64,000 bases of DNA from Clostridium puniceum (lineage in GTDB: Bacteria > Bacillota > Clostridia > Clostridiales > Clostridiaceae). How positions within the stretch are numbered: the first letter of the stretch is position 1; the number at the start of each line of letters is the position of its first letter. The notes under the pieces were generated by a model. It did not search any database. It saw nothing but the letters and a program-made list of their open reading frames with translations, and was not told the origin of the DNA. Made by a program: the position numbers and the translations under genes. Positions 1-9,914 of this stretch are shown here, in pieces. Location of the stretch: NCBI RefSeq assembly GCF_002006345.1, contig NZ_LZZM01000125.1:17028-81027 (forward strand), in the 5' to 3' direction.

Positions 1-1
1 A

Positions 2-1198
2 AAGGAAGAAGCAAGTAACGTTCTTCATAATGAAGGGAAGGTAGTTTTAGGTGAACTAAATACTGCAATTGCAAATTTAACAACGCTGAAATTAGATCTT
101 GCAAAAGAAGCATCTGAAAGTAACAATCAAATTGCAGCAGATACAACAACATTAACAATAATAATCTTAGCTGTTGGAGTAATAATGGCGGTGTTAATTG
201 GTATATTTATTTCTTCAACAATAAGCAAACCAGTTCGTAAAATAATAAAAATAGCTGATAAGGTTGCTGATGGAGATTTTGATGTAACAATTAATATAAG
301 TGGTAAAGATGAAGTTGGCTTATTAGGTGCTTCTTTTAGAAAGATGACTGATAAGCTAAATAATACTATGTGTTATATAAATTCAGCGTCTGAGCAAGTG
401 GCATCAGGTTCGAAACAAGTATCAGATTCAAGTATAGCTCTTTCTCAAGGTGCCATGGAACAAGCAAGTGCAATTGAAGAATTAACAGCATCAATTGAAG
501 AAATATCTGCTCAAACTAAGATGAATGCAGAAAATGCTACAAATGCTAATGAGATTGCTGAAAATGCTAAAGTCAATGCTCAAAATGGATATGGACAAAT
601 GAAAGAAATGCAAAATGCTGTAGATGAAATAAATAATGCATCAACTAGTATATATAAGATTATTAAAGTTATTGATGAAATTGCCTTCCAAACTAATATT
701 TTAGCTTTAAACGCTGCTGTCGAAGCAGCTAGAGCAGGTCAACATGGAAAAGGTTTTGCAGTTGTTGCAGAAGAGGTTAGAAACTTAGCAGCTAGATCTG
801 CAAAGGCAGCTAAGGAAACTACAGAGATGATTGAAGGTTCAATTAAAAAATCAGAGGCAGGAACAAAGATTGCAAATCAAACTGCTGAAGCATTAAATAA
901 AATTGTGGAAAACACTGTACAAGTTGCGGATTTTATAGATCAAATAGCAATAGCATCAAATGAACAATCCGAAGGTATTGCACAAATTAATGCAGCAGTC
1001 ATGCAAGTATCAACTGTAGTACAAACTAATTCAGCAACTTCAGAAGAAAGTGCAGCGGCTAGTGAAGAATTAGCGTCTCAAGCAGAAATGTTAAAGGATC
1101 AAGTTAGTCAATTTAATTTAAAGAAAAACAGTAATTCATCAACTTATAATAATTCAGTAAAAAATATAGACCTAGATAATATGCCAGAATATATGTAA
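2..1198 (+). CDS. Methyl-accepting chemotaxis protein, 5' end outside window
   Basis: Membrane chemoreceptor that passes ligand signals to the CheA/CheW complex. The frame is open from the first bases of the window, so the N-terminus is missing. What remains is the end of a helical sensor domain, a hydrophobic membrane helix ([20 protein letters not shown]), a HAMP domain starting at SKPVRKI, and a full cytoplasmic signalling domain. The conserved tip is present ([19 protein letters not shown], then [13 protein letters not shown]). An ATG lies at 185, but it sits inside the membrane helix and has no ribosome site, so it is not the start. The next gene, a receiver-kinase, follows after about 47 bases in the same direction and may be co-transcribed. 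Confident family call; ligand unknown. Confidence 0.93.
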   Translation, partial: KEEASNVLHNEGKVVLGELNTAIANLTTLKLDLAKEASESNNQIAADTTTLTIIILAVGVIMAVLIGIFISSTISKPVRKIIKIADKVADGDFDVTINISGKDEVGLLGASFRKMTDKLNNTMCYINSASEQVASGSKQVSDSSIALSQGAMEQASAIEELTASIEEISAQTKMNAENATNANEIAENAKVNAQNGYGQMKEMQNAVDEINNASTSIYKIIKVIDEIAFQTNILALNAAVEAARAGQHGKGFAVVAEEVRNLAARSAKAAKETTEMIEGSIKKSEAGTKIANQTAEALNKIVENTVQVADFIDQIAIASNEQSEGIAQINAAVMQVSTVVQTNSATSEESAAASEELASQAEMLKDQVSQFNLKKNSNSSTYNNSVKNIDLDNMPEYM

Positions 1199-1245
1199 AA
1201 ACCAAAGATAACTAAACGCAAATCTTCTTTAATGAGGTGAAGGTT

Positions 1246-2718
1246 ATGGTAAAAGATATTAATGTTCTTATAATTGAGGATTCAAAGGCTTCCTTAAATT
1301 TTGAAGTAGCACAACTTAGGAGAAGTGGGTTTAATGTAAATTATGAACAGGTAGAAAATGCTGAAGCATTAAAGAAATCATTAAATTCTAGTCGTTGGGA
1401 TATAATTTTATCAGATCATGTAATGCCTGAATTTAGTTCCATTGAAGCCTTGCAGATATTAAATGAAACTAAGCTAGACATACCTTTTATTATAGTATCA
1501 GGCGAAATTGGAGAAGAAGTAGCTGTAGAAGCCATGCGTGCCGGTTGTAGAGATTATATAATGAAGGACAAGTTAGCTCGGCTGGGCCCTGTTGTAAAGC
1601 GTGAGCTTGATGAATTAAATGCAAGAATTGCAAGAAAAAAAGCTGATGAAGATATGAAAAATATTCTTATAAGGGCAAAGGAAGAAGCAGAAGCTGCAAA
1701 TAGAGCTAAAAGTAATTTTCTTGCAAATATGAGTCATGAAATACGTACACCACTTAATGGCATCATAGGAATGATCGAGCTAACTTTAATGAGTGAAGAA
1801 TTAAATGGTGAATATAAAGAAAATCTTATAATTGCGAAAAATAGTGCATATTCATTAATTAACATTGTAAATGAAATTCTTGATTTTTCAAAATCAGAAG
1901 CTGGAAAGATGGAATTAAAGCAGGGGAACTTTAGTCTCAAAGAAATAATATACAAGATTTTAAAGATTTATAGTTATGATACAACAAGAAAAGGAATTAC
2001 ACTAGAATGTAATAGCTTTGAACAGATTCCAGAATTCCTATATGGAGATTCTGGAAAGCTTCAGCAAATACTAAATAACTTAATAAGTAATGCAATAAAG
2101 TTTACTAAAAAAGGTGTTATTACTTTAAACATTGAAGAAAATTTTAGAGATGATAAAGATATTATTTTGCAATTTTCTATTAAAGATACTGGTATTGGCA
2201 TTAAGGAAGAAGATATGAATCAGCTTTTTAGAAGCTTTAGCCAGCTAAATAACTCTTATTCTCGTGAATATAGTGGAACTGGACTCGGACTTGCATTATC
2301 AAAGCAGCTAGTTGGAATGCTAGGTGGAGAAATTTGGGCAGAGAGTATAAAGGATGAAGGCAGTATTTTTAGTTTTACAGCAAATTTTAAGATTGTTGAA
2401 GAAAATAATTTTAGTGATGATTATAGAAGTTTAGAGAAAGAAGCTTCTATGGAGGAATTAGCTAAAAAAGAGAGTTCTTTAATACTAAACAGAGAATTTG
2501 AAAATTTTATTTTGAAAATGAATGAAGCAGAAAATGACATGAAGAAAATTGAAAAATTAGCTGAATTTATAAATAATTCTATACTTCTATCTAAATTTGA
2601 TGATTTAGTAATGCTAGGTTTTAAATTGAAAGCAAATGCGAGAAGAAATAATCAAGATAAGGTAAAGGTAATATTTCAGCAATTGAAAAATAGTATAGTA
2701 AAACTAATGTTAAAATAA
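1246..2718 (+). CDS. Receiver-histidine kinase (REC-HisKA-HATPase)
   Basis: Cytoplasmic sensor kinase with the receiver in front. The N-terminal receiver (about residues 5-125) has its phospho-acceptor Asp in LSDHVMPEF. A short coiled linker (KAKEEAEAANRAKSNFLANM) leads to the HisKA dimerisation helix with the H-box MSHEIRTPLNG. HATPase_c follows, with N, G1 and G2 boxes (NLISNAIKF, DTGIGI, GTGLGLAL). About 90 C-terminal residues match no domain I recognise. No membrane segment or PAS domain is present, so input probably comes by phosphotransfer to the receiver. Start: ATG 1246 sits a few bases after GAGGTGA; an in-frame GTG at 1237 overlaps that ribosome site and is less likely. A stand-alone receiver follows 27 bases later, the likely partner. 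Confidence 0.9.
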   Translation: MVKDINVLIIEDSKASLNFEVAQLRRSGFNVNYEQVENAEALKKSLNSSRWDIILSDHVMPEFSSIEALQILNETKLDIPFIIVSGEIGEEVAVEAMRAGCRDYIMKDKLARLGPVVKRELDELNARIARKKADEDMKNILIRAKEEAEAANRAKSNFLANMSHEIRTPLNGIIGMIELTLMSEELNGEYKENLIIAKNSAYSLINIVNEILDFSKSEAGKMELKQGNFSLKEIIYKILKIYSYDTTRKGITLECNSFEQIPEFLYGDSGKLQQILNNLISNAIKFTKKGVITLNIEENFRDDKDIILQFSIKDTGIGIKEEDMNQLFRSFSQLNNSYSREYSGTGLGLALSKQLVGMLGGEIWAESIKDEGSIFSFTANFKIVEENNFSDDYRSLEKEASMEELAKKESSLILNREFENFILKMNEAENDMKKIEKLAEFINNSILLSKFDDLVMLGFKLKANARRNNQDKVKVIFQQLKNSIVKLMLK

Positions 2719-2745
2719 TAAGCTGGAAGAGGAGATGGTCAATTA

Positions 2746-3162
2746 ATGAAAATTCTTATTGCAGAAGACGACTATATTAATAGAAGGTTTTTATTTAAAT
2801 TTTTTTCACAATATGGTGATTGTGATATGGTAGTTAACGGGGAAGAAGCAGTTAGCGCATTTATGTTTTCCCTAGAAGAAGCTGAACCTTATGATCTAAT
2901 ATGCCTTGATATAATGATGCCAAAGTTAGATGGATTAAAAGCATTAAAGATGATTAGTTCTATTGAAAAGGATAAGAGAATAAATCAAGAGAAGCTTTCT
3001 AAAAAATTTCTAATTACAGCTTTAGATAATGCAAAAGATGTTCAAAAGGCTTTTGAACTAGGTTGTGAAGTATATGTAACAAAACCAATTAATACAGCAA
3101 AACTTATTGAAGTTATGAGAAAGTTAGAGTTTGATGTTAATATTCATGAGGAAAATCTTTAA
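2746..3162 (+). CDS. CheY-like single-domain response regulator
   Basis: Stand-alone phospho-receiver of 138 residues. It shows the acidic pair (AEDDY), the phospho-acceptor Asp in CLDIMMPKLDG and the switch Lys in VTKPIN. No output domain is fused, so it must act by protein contact or as a phosphorelay shuttle. It lies 27 bases after the receiver-kinase and just before a strong hairpin terminator, which makes the two an operon. Ribosome site AGAGGAGA precedes the ATG. On position it is the likely phosphotransfer target of the kinase; the final output is unknown. Confidence 0.88.
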   Translation: MKILIAEDDYINRRFLFKFFSQYGDCDMVVNGEEAVSAFMFSLEEAEPYDLICLDIMMPKLDGLKALKMISSIEKDKRINQEKLSKKFLITALDNAKDVQKAFELGCEVYVTKPINTAKLIEVMRKLEFDVNIHEENL

Positions 3163-3204
3163 GGAGCCACAAGATCATGATAAGTTAGAAGGTGGCAAAA
3201 AAGT

Positions 3205-3247
3205 AAAATAGCTATATAAATTTGTATTTAATTTATATAGCTATTTT
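3205..3247. terminator. Bidirectional AT-rich terminator hairpin
   Basis: Perfect 18-bp stem (left arm 3205-3222, right arm 3230-3247) with a 7-base loop. A-rich sequence lies on the left and T-rich on the right, so it can work on both strands. It sits between two convergent phosphorelay operons. Confidence 0.85.
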
Positions 3248-3293
3248 GTTTATTTTATAATTTATGATGCAGTTATTCAATCCATTGGCAGTT

Positions 3294-3656
3294 TTAAATA
3301 GAAATAGATTTGTGTTTGAAGAAGTTTGTTATCTCTTCTATAGCTGTATAAGTAATATTACAAAGGTGATTTAAATCTCTTTTAAATTCAGAATAGTCCT
3401 TATTTTTTAAATCATCATTGATTTTAGAAGTTTCGTCGTATATATCCGTTAATCTATAGTTACCAGAAACTCCTTTTATATTATGAATTATCATTTGTAT
3501 TTTTACCAAATCTTTATTGTATATAAAAAGTTTTAATTCTAAGAGAGCTGACTTAAGTTCATTAACCAACTCAGCATATAGCGCTGAGACATCTTCAATG
3601 CTAAGCCCCAAATCATGGGCAAAACCAGCTATATCATATATATTATTGTAATCCAT
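3294..3656 (-). CDS. HPt phosphotransfer protein
   Basis: Small helical histidine-phosphotransfer protein of 120 residues. The phospho-accepting His is in IIHNIKGVSGNY, which fits the HPt consensus H-x-x-K-G. Its job is to move phosphate between receiver domains, here probably from the receiver of the hybrid kinase upstream to the separate receiver at 6671-7060. Start: ATG at 3656 lies 9 bases after GGAGGT; the ATG three codons earlier directly abuts that site and is unlikely. It is the last gene of the three-gene minus-strand phosphorelay operon. Confidence 0.85.
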   Translation of the reverse strand: MDYNNIYDIAGFAHDLGLSIEDVSALYAELVNELKSALLELKLFIYNKDLVKIQMIIHNIKGVSGNYRLTDIYDETSKINDDLKNKDYSEFKRDLNHLCNITYTAIEEITNFFKHKSISI

Positions 3657-3682
3657 AATGTACATACCTCCATCCGTTTATT

Positions 3683-6634
3683 TTAGTTTTCATTTTTGGA
3701 GTCAGTATTTAGTAAGATGTTGGATACTTTTTCAGTAAACTTAGCAACATTAATTGGCTTGGTAATGTAGTCCGTGAAGCCAATTGAAATACCCTTTGTT
3801 ACATCCTTTGGCATTGCATGAGCACTTATGGCAACAATAGGGATGCTATTAGTTTCCTCATACATTTTAAGTCTTTTAAAAACTTCATAACCATCTATTC
3901 CAGGTAAATTAATATCTAATAATATAAGGTCTGGTTTATGTGCAATAGCTAAATCGACACATAATTCTCCAGAAGTTGCAGAAAGCATTTTTATGTTTGT
4001 AATTTGATTTAAAATACGTTCTACAAGTCTTAAATTTGCAGGGTTATCTTCTATATAAAGAACAGTATAATGTTTTTCTTCAGAGAGAGAACTATGACCT
4101 TCACTTAATAGTACAATTTCAGCTGCTTCTGTAGCACAAATATTAACAGCTGGAAATTCAACACAAAAGTGACTTCCAAAACCTTTTTCACTTTCTACGT
4201 ATATGTTACCATTCATTAACTCAACAAGCTGTTTTGCAACTGTAAGGCCAATGCCTGTTCCTTCAATTGAATTGTTGAGTTTGTTTAAACGTTGAAACGG
4301 CTTGAAGATTAAATCTAAATCAGCATTTGATAATCCAATACCAGTATCAATAACGTGAAATTTATATTTATCATCAATTTTATCATGATAAAAAGTTACT
4401 TCTCCATTAGGTTTATTATACTTAATTGCATTAGAAAGCAAATTAAGCAGGATTTGTTTTAAACGAGTATTATCAACATAAACAAATTCATCTGAATTTT
4501 CTATAGAAGGACTAATAAGTTTAATTTTATTAGTATCTGCAAAGGGTTTTATTATAGAAAGAGTTTCTTCCATTACAGATTTAATTGACACTGATTCAAT
4601 TGAAATACTTAGTTTTCCAGATTCAATTTTAGACAAATCTAGTACTTCATTTATGAGCTCAAGTAAATGGTTACCTGCCTTTAATATTTCTGTAACGCTT
4701 TCTTGCTGACAACATGTAAGTGGTGATTCTGGATCTAATTCTAAAATTTGAGAAAAGCCTAAAATAGCGTTAAGAGGTGTTCTAAGTTCATGGCTCATGC
4801 TTGATAAAAATTCAGATTTTGCCCTGCTTGCCTTTTCAGCTTCTTCTTTTGCGGCAATAAGCGATTTAGACATTTTCTTTTGAACAGTTATATCACGAGC
4901 AGAAACTACAACTCTAGTTGAATTATTTAAACGTGGAGATATAGAAGCCTGAAACCATTTTAAACCTGAATTTGATTCAATATTAAAGTCTATAGAGGTA
5001 TTTTCTTTTGTTTTCATCACATAAAAGATTTTTTTTCGAGCAATTTTAGAGGTTTCTATATCCAAAAGATCATTAATTGAATTAAAAGCGCCTTGCTCAT
5101 ATAGCTTAAATAAATCTCGATGGGATTTAGACCAAAAGTTTGTAATATTTCCTTTAGCATCTACTTCTACAATTATATCGTTAATAGAATTAACAAGAGC
5201 TTTCAAATCAGTTTCTTTTTTCATTAGCTGATATTGAGTAAGTAACAGATTCTTATTTGTTTCACCTAAGTTTTCTCCCATTTTAATTAACTGTGTGCAT
5301 ATATCCTTGAATTCTAAAATATCAAGCATAGGGGGGCTAGGATTATATTCTCTATTACCAATTTTTTGTACCATGTTATTAATTTGTAGTAATGAATTTG
5401 CAAAAGTATAACTTGCTTTCTGTGCTTTTCTATAAAGGAGTATAAAAAATATAAAATAAGATAAAAGCAATCCAGCTATAATAAATATACCCATTTTAAT
5501 TAAGCTATATTTTAAAGCATTTATCTTAGAATAAATGTTTTCCTCAGAAACGATAACAAGCAGTTTCCAGTCGGTATTAGATATTGTAGTCCAAGATATA
5601 AATTTAGAATTACCTTTTATATTAAAAGTAGAAAAACCAGAAGAATTATTTGTTACCTCATTTGCTAAAGAAGCAAGATTTTGATTCTTATATAAATTAA
5701 ATTCATCTGTATTTAACTTATCTTTTAAATTAATATTAGAATAACTATTTTCAGTTAAACCTAAATCAAGTTCATTTTTATTAGAAACTGAGAGAATACG
5801 TCCATTTTTGTCTACTAATAATCCATACCCCTGCCATGGAATTTGCATGGTCAAGATTTGATCTGAAATAGTATCGAGAGTTATGTCAATACCTACAACT
5901 CCTTCTAAAAAATTATCATTATAAACTGGGCATATAGCTGAGGTTATTAATCCATTGCTTAAGGGATCTAAATATGAATTTGTCCATATTACTTTTTTAT
6001 TGGGGTTATGTCCAACATCAGCTTCATAATAAAAATTATGCGAAGGAATATTTACTAAAGAATAAGATTGAGAAATATTATTGGAATAAGGATAAGTAAC
6101 ATTTAAGGAATCAAAGGAATTAAAGTATATAGAAGATGCAAGTGGTTCAGTATCTTTTATATCAGCCATTAATTTTTGTGTTGTTAAAACCTTAGAAACC
6201 TTTTGTTGTTGTTCTTCTTTAGTAGAGATAATACCACTATAAAATATTGAGACGCTACCATCTTTACTATCTTCATTAGTATATAAAGTACCATTTTTTG
6301 AATAAGTTAATCTGTTAGAATCAGCAGCTATCAAAGTTGCTGGTGTTAATAAAGCTTGTTTAATTTGATTGCGAAAAAGCATTACTGAATTTGAAATACT
6401 GGTCAATTGATTATTAATTGAATTAGCTTCTTGATTTACGATATGTTCAGCTTCACTTTGAGCTTGTTCTTTTAAAAGAATTACATTTTTCTTATGAGAC
6501 CAAGCAAATGAACTGAAATATATAACAATAAAAATTAATTCAATAAGTATTAATGGAATTAAGACTGTATGAATGTAAGATTGCCAAATCCATTTATAAA
6601 GTGAAATACTTTTATTACCCCTTTTTCCCCTCAT
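3683..6634 (-). CDS. Hybrid sensor histidine kinase (Cache-PAS-HisKA-HATPase-REC)
   Basis: Large membrane sensor kinase of 983 residues. A first membrane helix (about residues 15-37) and a second (about 375-402) bracket a roughly 330-residue extracellular Cache-like sensor domain containing GVVGIDITLDTIS. A linker and a PAS domain (VNSINDIIVEVDAKGNITNF) follow, then HisKA with SHELRTPLNA (His near 613), HATPase_c (DTGIGL, GTGIGLTVAKQL) and a C-terminal receiver (LYIEDNPANLRL, Asp near 907 in LLDINLPGIDG, Lys in TKPIN). Ribosome site AAGGGTGA precedes ATG. It lies between a receiver gene and an HPt gene on the same strand, which gives every part of a four-step phosphorelay. The ligand cannot be read from the sequence. 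Confidence 0.93.
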   Translation of the reverse strand: MRGKRGNKSISLYKWIWQSYIHTVLIPLILIELIFIVIYFSSFAWSHKKNVILLKEQAQSEAEHIVNQEANSINNQLTSISNSVMLFRNQIKQALLTPATLIAADSNRLTYSKNGTLYTNEDSKDGSVSIFYSGIISTKEEQQQKVSKVLTTQKLMADIKDTEPLASSIYFNSFDSLNVTYPYSNNISQSYSLVNIPSHNFYYEADVGHNPNKKVIWTNSYLDPLSNGLITSAICPVYNDNFLEGVVGIDITLDTISDQILTMQIPWQGYGLLVDKNGRILSVSNKNELDLGLTENSYSNINLKDKLNTDEFNLYKNQNLASLANEVTNNSSGFSTFNIKGNSKFISWTTISNTDWKLLVIVSEENIYSKINALKYSLIKMGIFIIAGLLLSYFIFFILLYRKAQKASYTFANSLLQINNMVQKIGNREYNPSPPMLDILEFKDICTQLIKMGENLGETNKNLLLTQYQLMKKETDLKALVNSINDIIVEVDAKGNITNFWSKSHRDLFKLYEQGAFNSINDLLDIETSKIARKKIFYVMKTKENTSIDFNIESNSGLKWFQASISPRLNNSTRVVVSARDITVQKKMSKSLIAAKEEAEKASRAKSEFLSSMSHELRTPLNAILGFSQILELDPESPLTCCQQESVTEILKAGNHLLELINEVLDLSKIESGKLSISIESVSIKSVMEETLSIIKPFADTNKIKLISPSIENSDEFVYVDNTRLKQILLNLLSNAIKYNKPNGEVTFYHDKIDDKYKFHVIDTGIGLSNADLDLIFKPFQRLNKLNNSIEGTGIGLTVAKQLVELMNGNIYVESEKGFGSHFCVEFPAVNICATEAAEIVLLSEGHSSLSEEKHYTVLYIEDNPANLRLVERILNQITNIKMLSATSGELCVDLAIAHKPDLILLDINLPGIDGYEVFKRLKMYEETNSIPIVAISAHAMPKDVTKGISIGFTDYITKPINVAKFTEKVSNILLNTDSKNEN

Positions 6635-6670
6635 AGTATCACCCTTACTTTATCAAATCTATTTTAGTTA

Positions 6671-7060
6671 CTAAATTACATGTAAAGTTTTCTCTATTTT
6701 TAAAACTATATCATTATAATTAAAAGGTTTAGTAATGAAATCTATAGCACCATTAGCTAGTGCTTTTTCATAATATTTTTTGTCATTTTCAGCAGAAATC
6801 ATAATTATAGGTATATTTTTGTAATCTTTTACAGAATTTAATATATTTATGACTTCAAGACCATCAATAAATGGCATTCTAAAGTCTAACAATATTAAAT
6901 CTGGCATATATACAGAGAGGGTATCTAAAATCTCTCTAGAATCAGTCAGTGTTTTAATATTATTATAAGCAGCTATTTTTAACATTTTTGATAGAAGTAA
7001 AATGTTAGCAGTATTGTCATCAATGATTAGAATTTTTGGTGTTAATTTATCAATAACCAT
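6671..7060 (-). CDS. Single-domain response regulator
   Basis: Receiver domain alone, 129 residues, with ILIIDDN, phospho-acceptor LLDFRMPFIDG and DFITKPFN. A strong ribosome site (GGGGGAGG) precedes the ATG. It is the first gene of the minus-strand operon that continues with a hybrid kinase and an HPt protein, so it is the likely terminal receiver of that relay. There is no DNA-binding domain; output is presumably by protein interaction, for example with motility or sporulation machinery, but nothing here shows which. Confidence 0.88.
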   Translation of the reverse strand: MVIDKLTPKILIIDDNTANILLLSKMLKIAAYNNIKTLTDSREILDTLSVYMPDLILLDFRMPFIDGLEVINILNSVKDYKNIPIIMISAENDKKYYEKALANGAIDFITKPFNYNDIVLKIEKTLHVI

Positions 7061-7535
7061 AATAAAAAACCTCCCCCAACTTATACAAATATAATAAGAG
7101 AATTAATCTCTAATATGTATTCAAATAAACAAATGAATTACATATATATGTAGTTTTGATTATTCAACAAAATCAAGTCGCCATAACTAATTTTAATGAA
7201 GATTACTTTTGGTAACATATATACTTGATTACTTTACATGGTTTTAATGTAGTAAAGTAATTTAATTAGAACTTATATAATAATAAATATATAAATAATA
7301 TACCATATTTTAAGAAAAAATTTAACTAAATACTAATTTTTTCTAAATAATATTTAAAAATCGCCACTAAATGATAAAAATAATATGACATACTGTTGTC
7401 AGATTATAATTGATATACTAAGTAATAGTTAAATATAAATCATATTTTGAAGATTAAATTAAAAAATATGATTTAGTTTCAAGTAGAGTTTTGAGAATAA
7501 TTATTATATTATTATTATGAAAAGAGGTATATTAG
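7061..7535. other. Divergent intergenic region with a 10-bp inverted repeat
   Basis: AT-rich gap between divergent genes. It must hold promoters for both sides. The one clear structure is a perfect inverted repeat, ATTACTTTAC at 7228-7237 and GTAAAGTAAT at 7252-7261, separated by 14 bases; it could be an operator or a weak hairpin. No convincing -35/-10 pair was identified. Confidence 0.4.
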
Positions 7536-7994
7536 ATGGATTATGAAGTTGTATATTTAGAAGAAAAAATAATAGCAGGAATTGTAATTAGAACAAGCAA
7601 TAATGCTCCCGACATGAGAAAAACTATAGGTGAAGCTTGGCAGAAATTTTTTGAAGATGGATTTTATTCAATAATTCCAAATAAAAAAAATAGTAATACT
7701 ATTGGTTTATATACAAATTATGAAGATAAAGTTAGTGGTGATTATGATGTTATGATTTGCTGTGAAATTTCTGAGAAAGAAAATTTGCCAAAGGCAATTC
7801 AAATGAAAAAAATTGTAGAAGGAAAATATGCAAAATTTGTAGTTAAAGGAAAAGTAAAAGAAGTAGTAGGTGAATGTTGGGCTAAGATTTGGGCAATGGA
7901 TTTAGATAGAAAATATACTTTTGATTTTGAGGAATATATAAGTGGCAGTGAAATAGGTGAGCAGGAAATACATATTTATATTGCAATAAATTAG
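7536..7994 (+). CDS. GyrI-like / AraC effector-binding domain protein
   Basis: 152-residue stand-alone effector-binding domain resembling the C-terminal ligand domains of AraC/MerR-type regulators and the integron Cass2 group. Visible hallmarks are the opening YEVVYLEEKIIAGIVIRTSN, a central IGLYTNYEDKVSGDYDVMICCEI strand pair, and a final FEEYISGSEIGEQEIHIYIAI that matches the fold's closing strand. No DNA-binding domain is attached, so it may bind small hydrophobic or cationic molecules rather than regulate directly. AAGAGGT precedes the ATG. It stands alone between intergenic regions. The family is fairly sure, the ligand unknown. Confidence 0.75.
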   Translation: MDYEVVYLEEKIIAGIVIRTSNNAPDMRKTIGEAWQKFFEDGFYSIIPNKKNSNTIGLYTNYEDKVSGDYDVMICCEISEKENLPKAIQMKKIVEGKYAKFVVKGKVKEVVGECWAKIWAMDLDRKYTFDFEEYISGSEIGEQEIHIYIAIN

Positions 7995-8212
7995 ATATAT
8001 ATACTATAGCTAAGAATTAATAGTTAACAATTAAGGCTGAAATACTTTAGGGATTTTTTGAAATTAAATTATTAACTGTAATTTTAATTAAGGGTACTTT
8101 TTTAATTGAAATACACATTGATATTTAAAGTAACTGCAAATACATGTAATTATTTAATAAAAGAGAAAAGTTCTAGACTAATTGAATAAGAATAATGGAA
8201 GGAGAGCATGTG

Positions 8213-9097
8213 ATGGAATTTGTAGCAACGAAAACTATCGTATCTGGATATGCTGAGCATAATGCTTGGTTTGGAAATAATTATAATATGAATATTTACA
8301 AGGGCTGCTGTCATGGCTGTATTTATTGTGATAGTCGTAGTGAATGTTATAGAATAGATAATTTTGATACAGTAAGAGCTAAAAAAGATGCTCTTGCCCT
8401 AATCAATAAAGAGCTTAAATCAAAGAAAAAAACAGGAATTGTAGGAACAGGTGCAATGAGTGACCCTTATAATCCGCTAGAAAAAGAATATTGTTTGACA
8501 AGAGGTGCTTTAGAACTTATTAATACCCATGGTTTTGGAGTTTCAATTGCAACAAAAAGCGGTTTGGTTACAAGAGATATTGATGTTTTAAAAAAAATAA
8601 AGAATCATTCTCCAGTACTTGTTAAAATAACTATAACAACTTGTGATGATGAACTTTGTAAAAAGATAGAACCTAATGTAGGGCCAGCATCAAAAAGATT
8701 TTCGGCAATAAAAGAACTTTCTGACAATGATATTTTTACAGGGATACTGCTTATGCCAGTACTTCCGTTTTTAGAAGATAATGAAGATAATATATTGGGA
8801 ATAGTAAAGCTTGCTTATGAAAATGGAGCTAAATTTATATATCCTGCTTTTGGCGTTACCTTAAGACAAAATCAACGAGATTGGTATTATAAAAAACTTG
8901 ATGAAAATTTTTCCGGAATTAAACAAAAATACTTAGAGCAATTTAAAAATGATTATGAATGCAGATCTCCAAAGGCAAAAGAATTATGGCAGGTGTTTAA
9001 AAAAGAATGTAATAAATTTGGTATATTATATAAAATGAAGGATATTATTACGGCGTATAAGATTGGATATGAAGATGGTCAGATATCTATGTTTTGA
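8213..9097 (+). CDS. SPL-family radical SAM protein
   Basis: Radical SAM enzyme of about 294 residues in the spore-photoproduct-lyase-like (SplB/Rv2578c) group. The [4Fe-4S] cluster motif is Cys32-x3-Cys36-x2-Cys39 (CCHGCIYC). GTGAMSDPYNPLE and a later TKSGLVTRD strand are typical of the group. Many clostridia carry this protein in addition to true SplB, and its substrate is not established, so repair of spore DNA is only a possibility. Start: ATG 8213 follows GGAAGGAG with good spacing; an ATG at 8195 overlaps that ribosome site and is rejected. No operon partner. Confidence 0.82.
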   Translation: MEFVATKTIVSGYAEHNAWFGNNYNMNIYKGCCHGCIYCDSRSECYRIDNFDTVRAKKDALALINKELKSKKKTGIVGTGAMSDPYNPLEKEYCLTRGALELINTHGFGVSIATKSGLVTRDIDVLKKIKNHSPVLVKITITTCDDELCKKIEPNVGPASKRFSAIKELSDNDIFTGILLMPVLPFLEDNEDNILGIVKLAYENGAKFIYPAFGVTLRQNQRDWYYKKLDENFSGIKQKYLEQFKNDYECRSPKAKELWQVFKKECNKFGILYKMKDIITAYKIGYEDGQISMF

Positions 9098-9263
9098 GAA
9101 AGCTTATAATATTTGATGATAGGTATTATTTATTTAAAAAGGTTTAATGATAAAGATAGGAATTTAACAAGTGATAATATCATAAAAATAGAAGCAAAAG
9201 TCTGCAAAGATAACTTGTGTAGAAATGATGTGATTAGAAGATATAAAGGCAAAGAATTCATAA

Positions 9264-9356
9264 TATATATTATAATAATAAATCTACATCTAAAAACTTG
9301 TAATTATAACCATCTGAAAATAATTTACATGTAGAAATCTAATTGCAACATATATA
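9264..9356. repeat. Palindromic dispersed repeat, type 1a (copy 1)
   Basis: About 93-bp element with imperfect terminal inverted repeats. The right end reads ATGTAGAAATCTAATTGCAA followed by CATATATA; the left end is its decayed complement. The core CTAAAAACTTGTAATTATAA is shared with copies at 27069 and 51878. It looks like a miniature mobile or REP-type element without coding capacity. Confidence 0.75.
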
Positions 9357-9456
9357 AACAAAAATTAGTGAATTTGCTCAACATGTTAGATGATATATTA
9401 ATAAATTTAAAATTTTATTAAAAAATAAGAGTAACAGTGAGTATTTGAGTAGTATG

Positions 9457-9465
9457 TGCTATAAT
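9457..9465 (+). promoter_or_regulatory. Probable extended -10 promoter for the tautomerase-amidase operon
   Basis: TGC-TATAAT (9457-9465) is an extended -10 element about 105 bases upstream of the MIF-like gene. No good -35 hexamer is seen, which is tolerable for extended -10 promoters. This is inference from sequence match only. Confidence 0.45.
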
Positions 9466-9569
9466 TAGAAATAATAAAATAAAATTGAAAAAATTGCAAA
9501 TAAAGCTTATAAAGGATTATAGGTTGCCTTTATTAACCTAAATACATTACATTAAGGAGATTAAAGTAT

Positions 9570-9914
9570 ATGCCATTTATAGGATCAAGAATCAGTGTGA
9601 AAATTTCAAGTGAAAAAGAGGAAATTATAAAAAAGAGATTAGGAAAAGCTATAGAGCTAATTCCAGGAAAAAGTGAAACAGTTTTAATGGTTGGATTTGA
9701 AGATGAATATTCACTATATCTTGCAGGAGAAAAGTTAGAAAAAGGTGCTTTTGTAGAAGTGAAAATATTTGGCAAAGCAAGTAAAGATGCTTATTCTAAT
9801 TTAACAGCAGAAATTTGTAAAATATACGAAGAAGAATTAGGAATACCTCAAAACAAAATATACGTTAAGTATGAAGAAGTTGAAAATTGGGGTTGGAATG
9901 GAAGAAACTTTTGA
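9570..9914 (+). CDS. MIF-like / phenylpyruvate tautomerase-related protein
   Basis: 114-residue protein of the tautomerase superfamily, close in length and pattern to macrophage migration inhibitory factor. It keeps the N-terminal Met-Pro expected to expose the catalytic Pro1 amine, the central GKASKDAYSNLTAEICKIYE helix and the closing NKIYVKYEEVENWGWNGRNF that parallels the MIF C-terminus. MIF proteins tautomerise phenylpyruvate and dopachrome analogues; physiological substrates in bacteria are poorly known. Its stop overlaps the start of the amidase-like gene (TTGA), so the two are translationally coupled. A link to aromatic keto-acid metabolism elsewhere in the window is possible but only speculation. 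Confidence 0.75.
   Translation: MPFIGSRISVKISSEKEEIIKKRLGKAIELIPGKSETVLMVGFEDEYSLYLAGEKLEKGAFVEVKIFGKASKDAYSNLTAEICKIYEEELGIPQNKIYVKYEEVENWGWNGRNF

Noticed and set aside
9113..9334. 73-codon plus-strand ORF after the radical SAM gene
   Set aside because: No ribosome site, no family resemblance, and its 3' half is the type-1 palindromic repeat.
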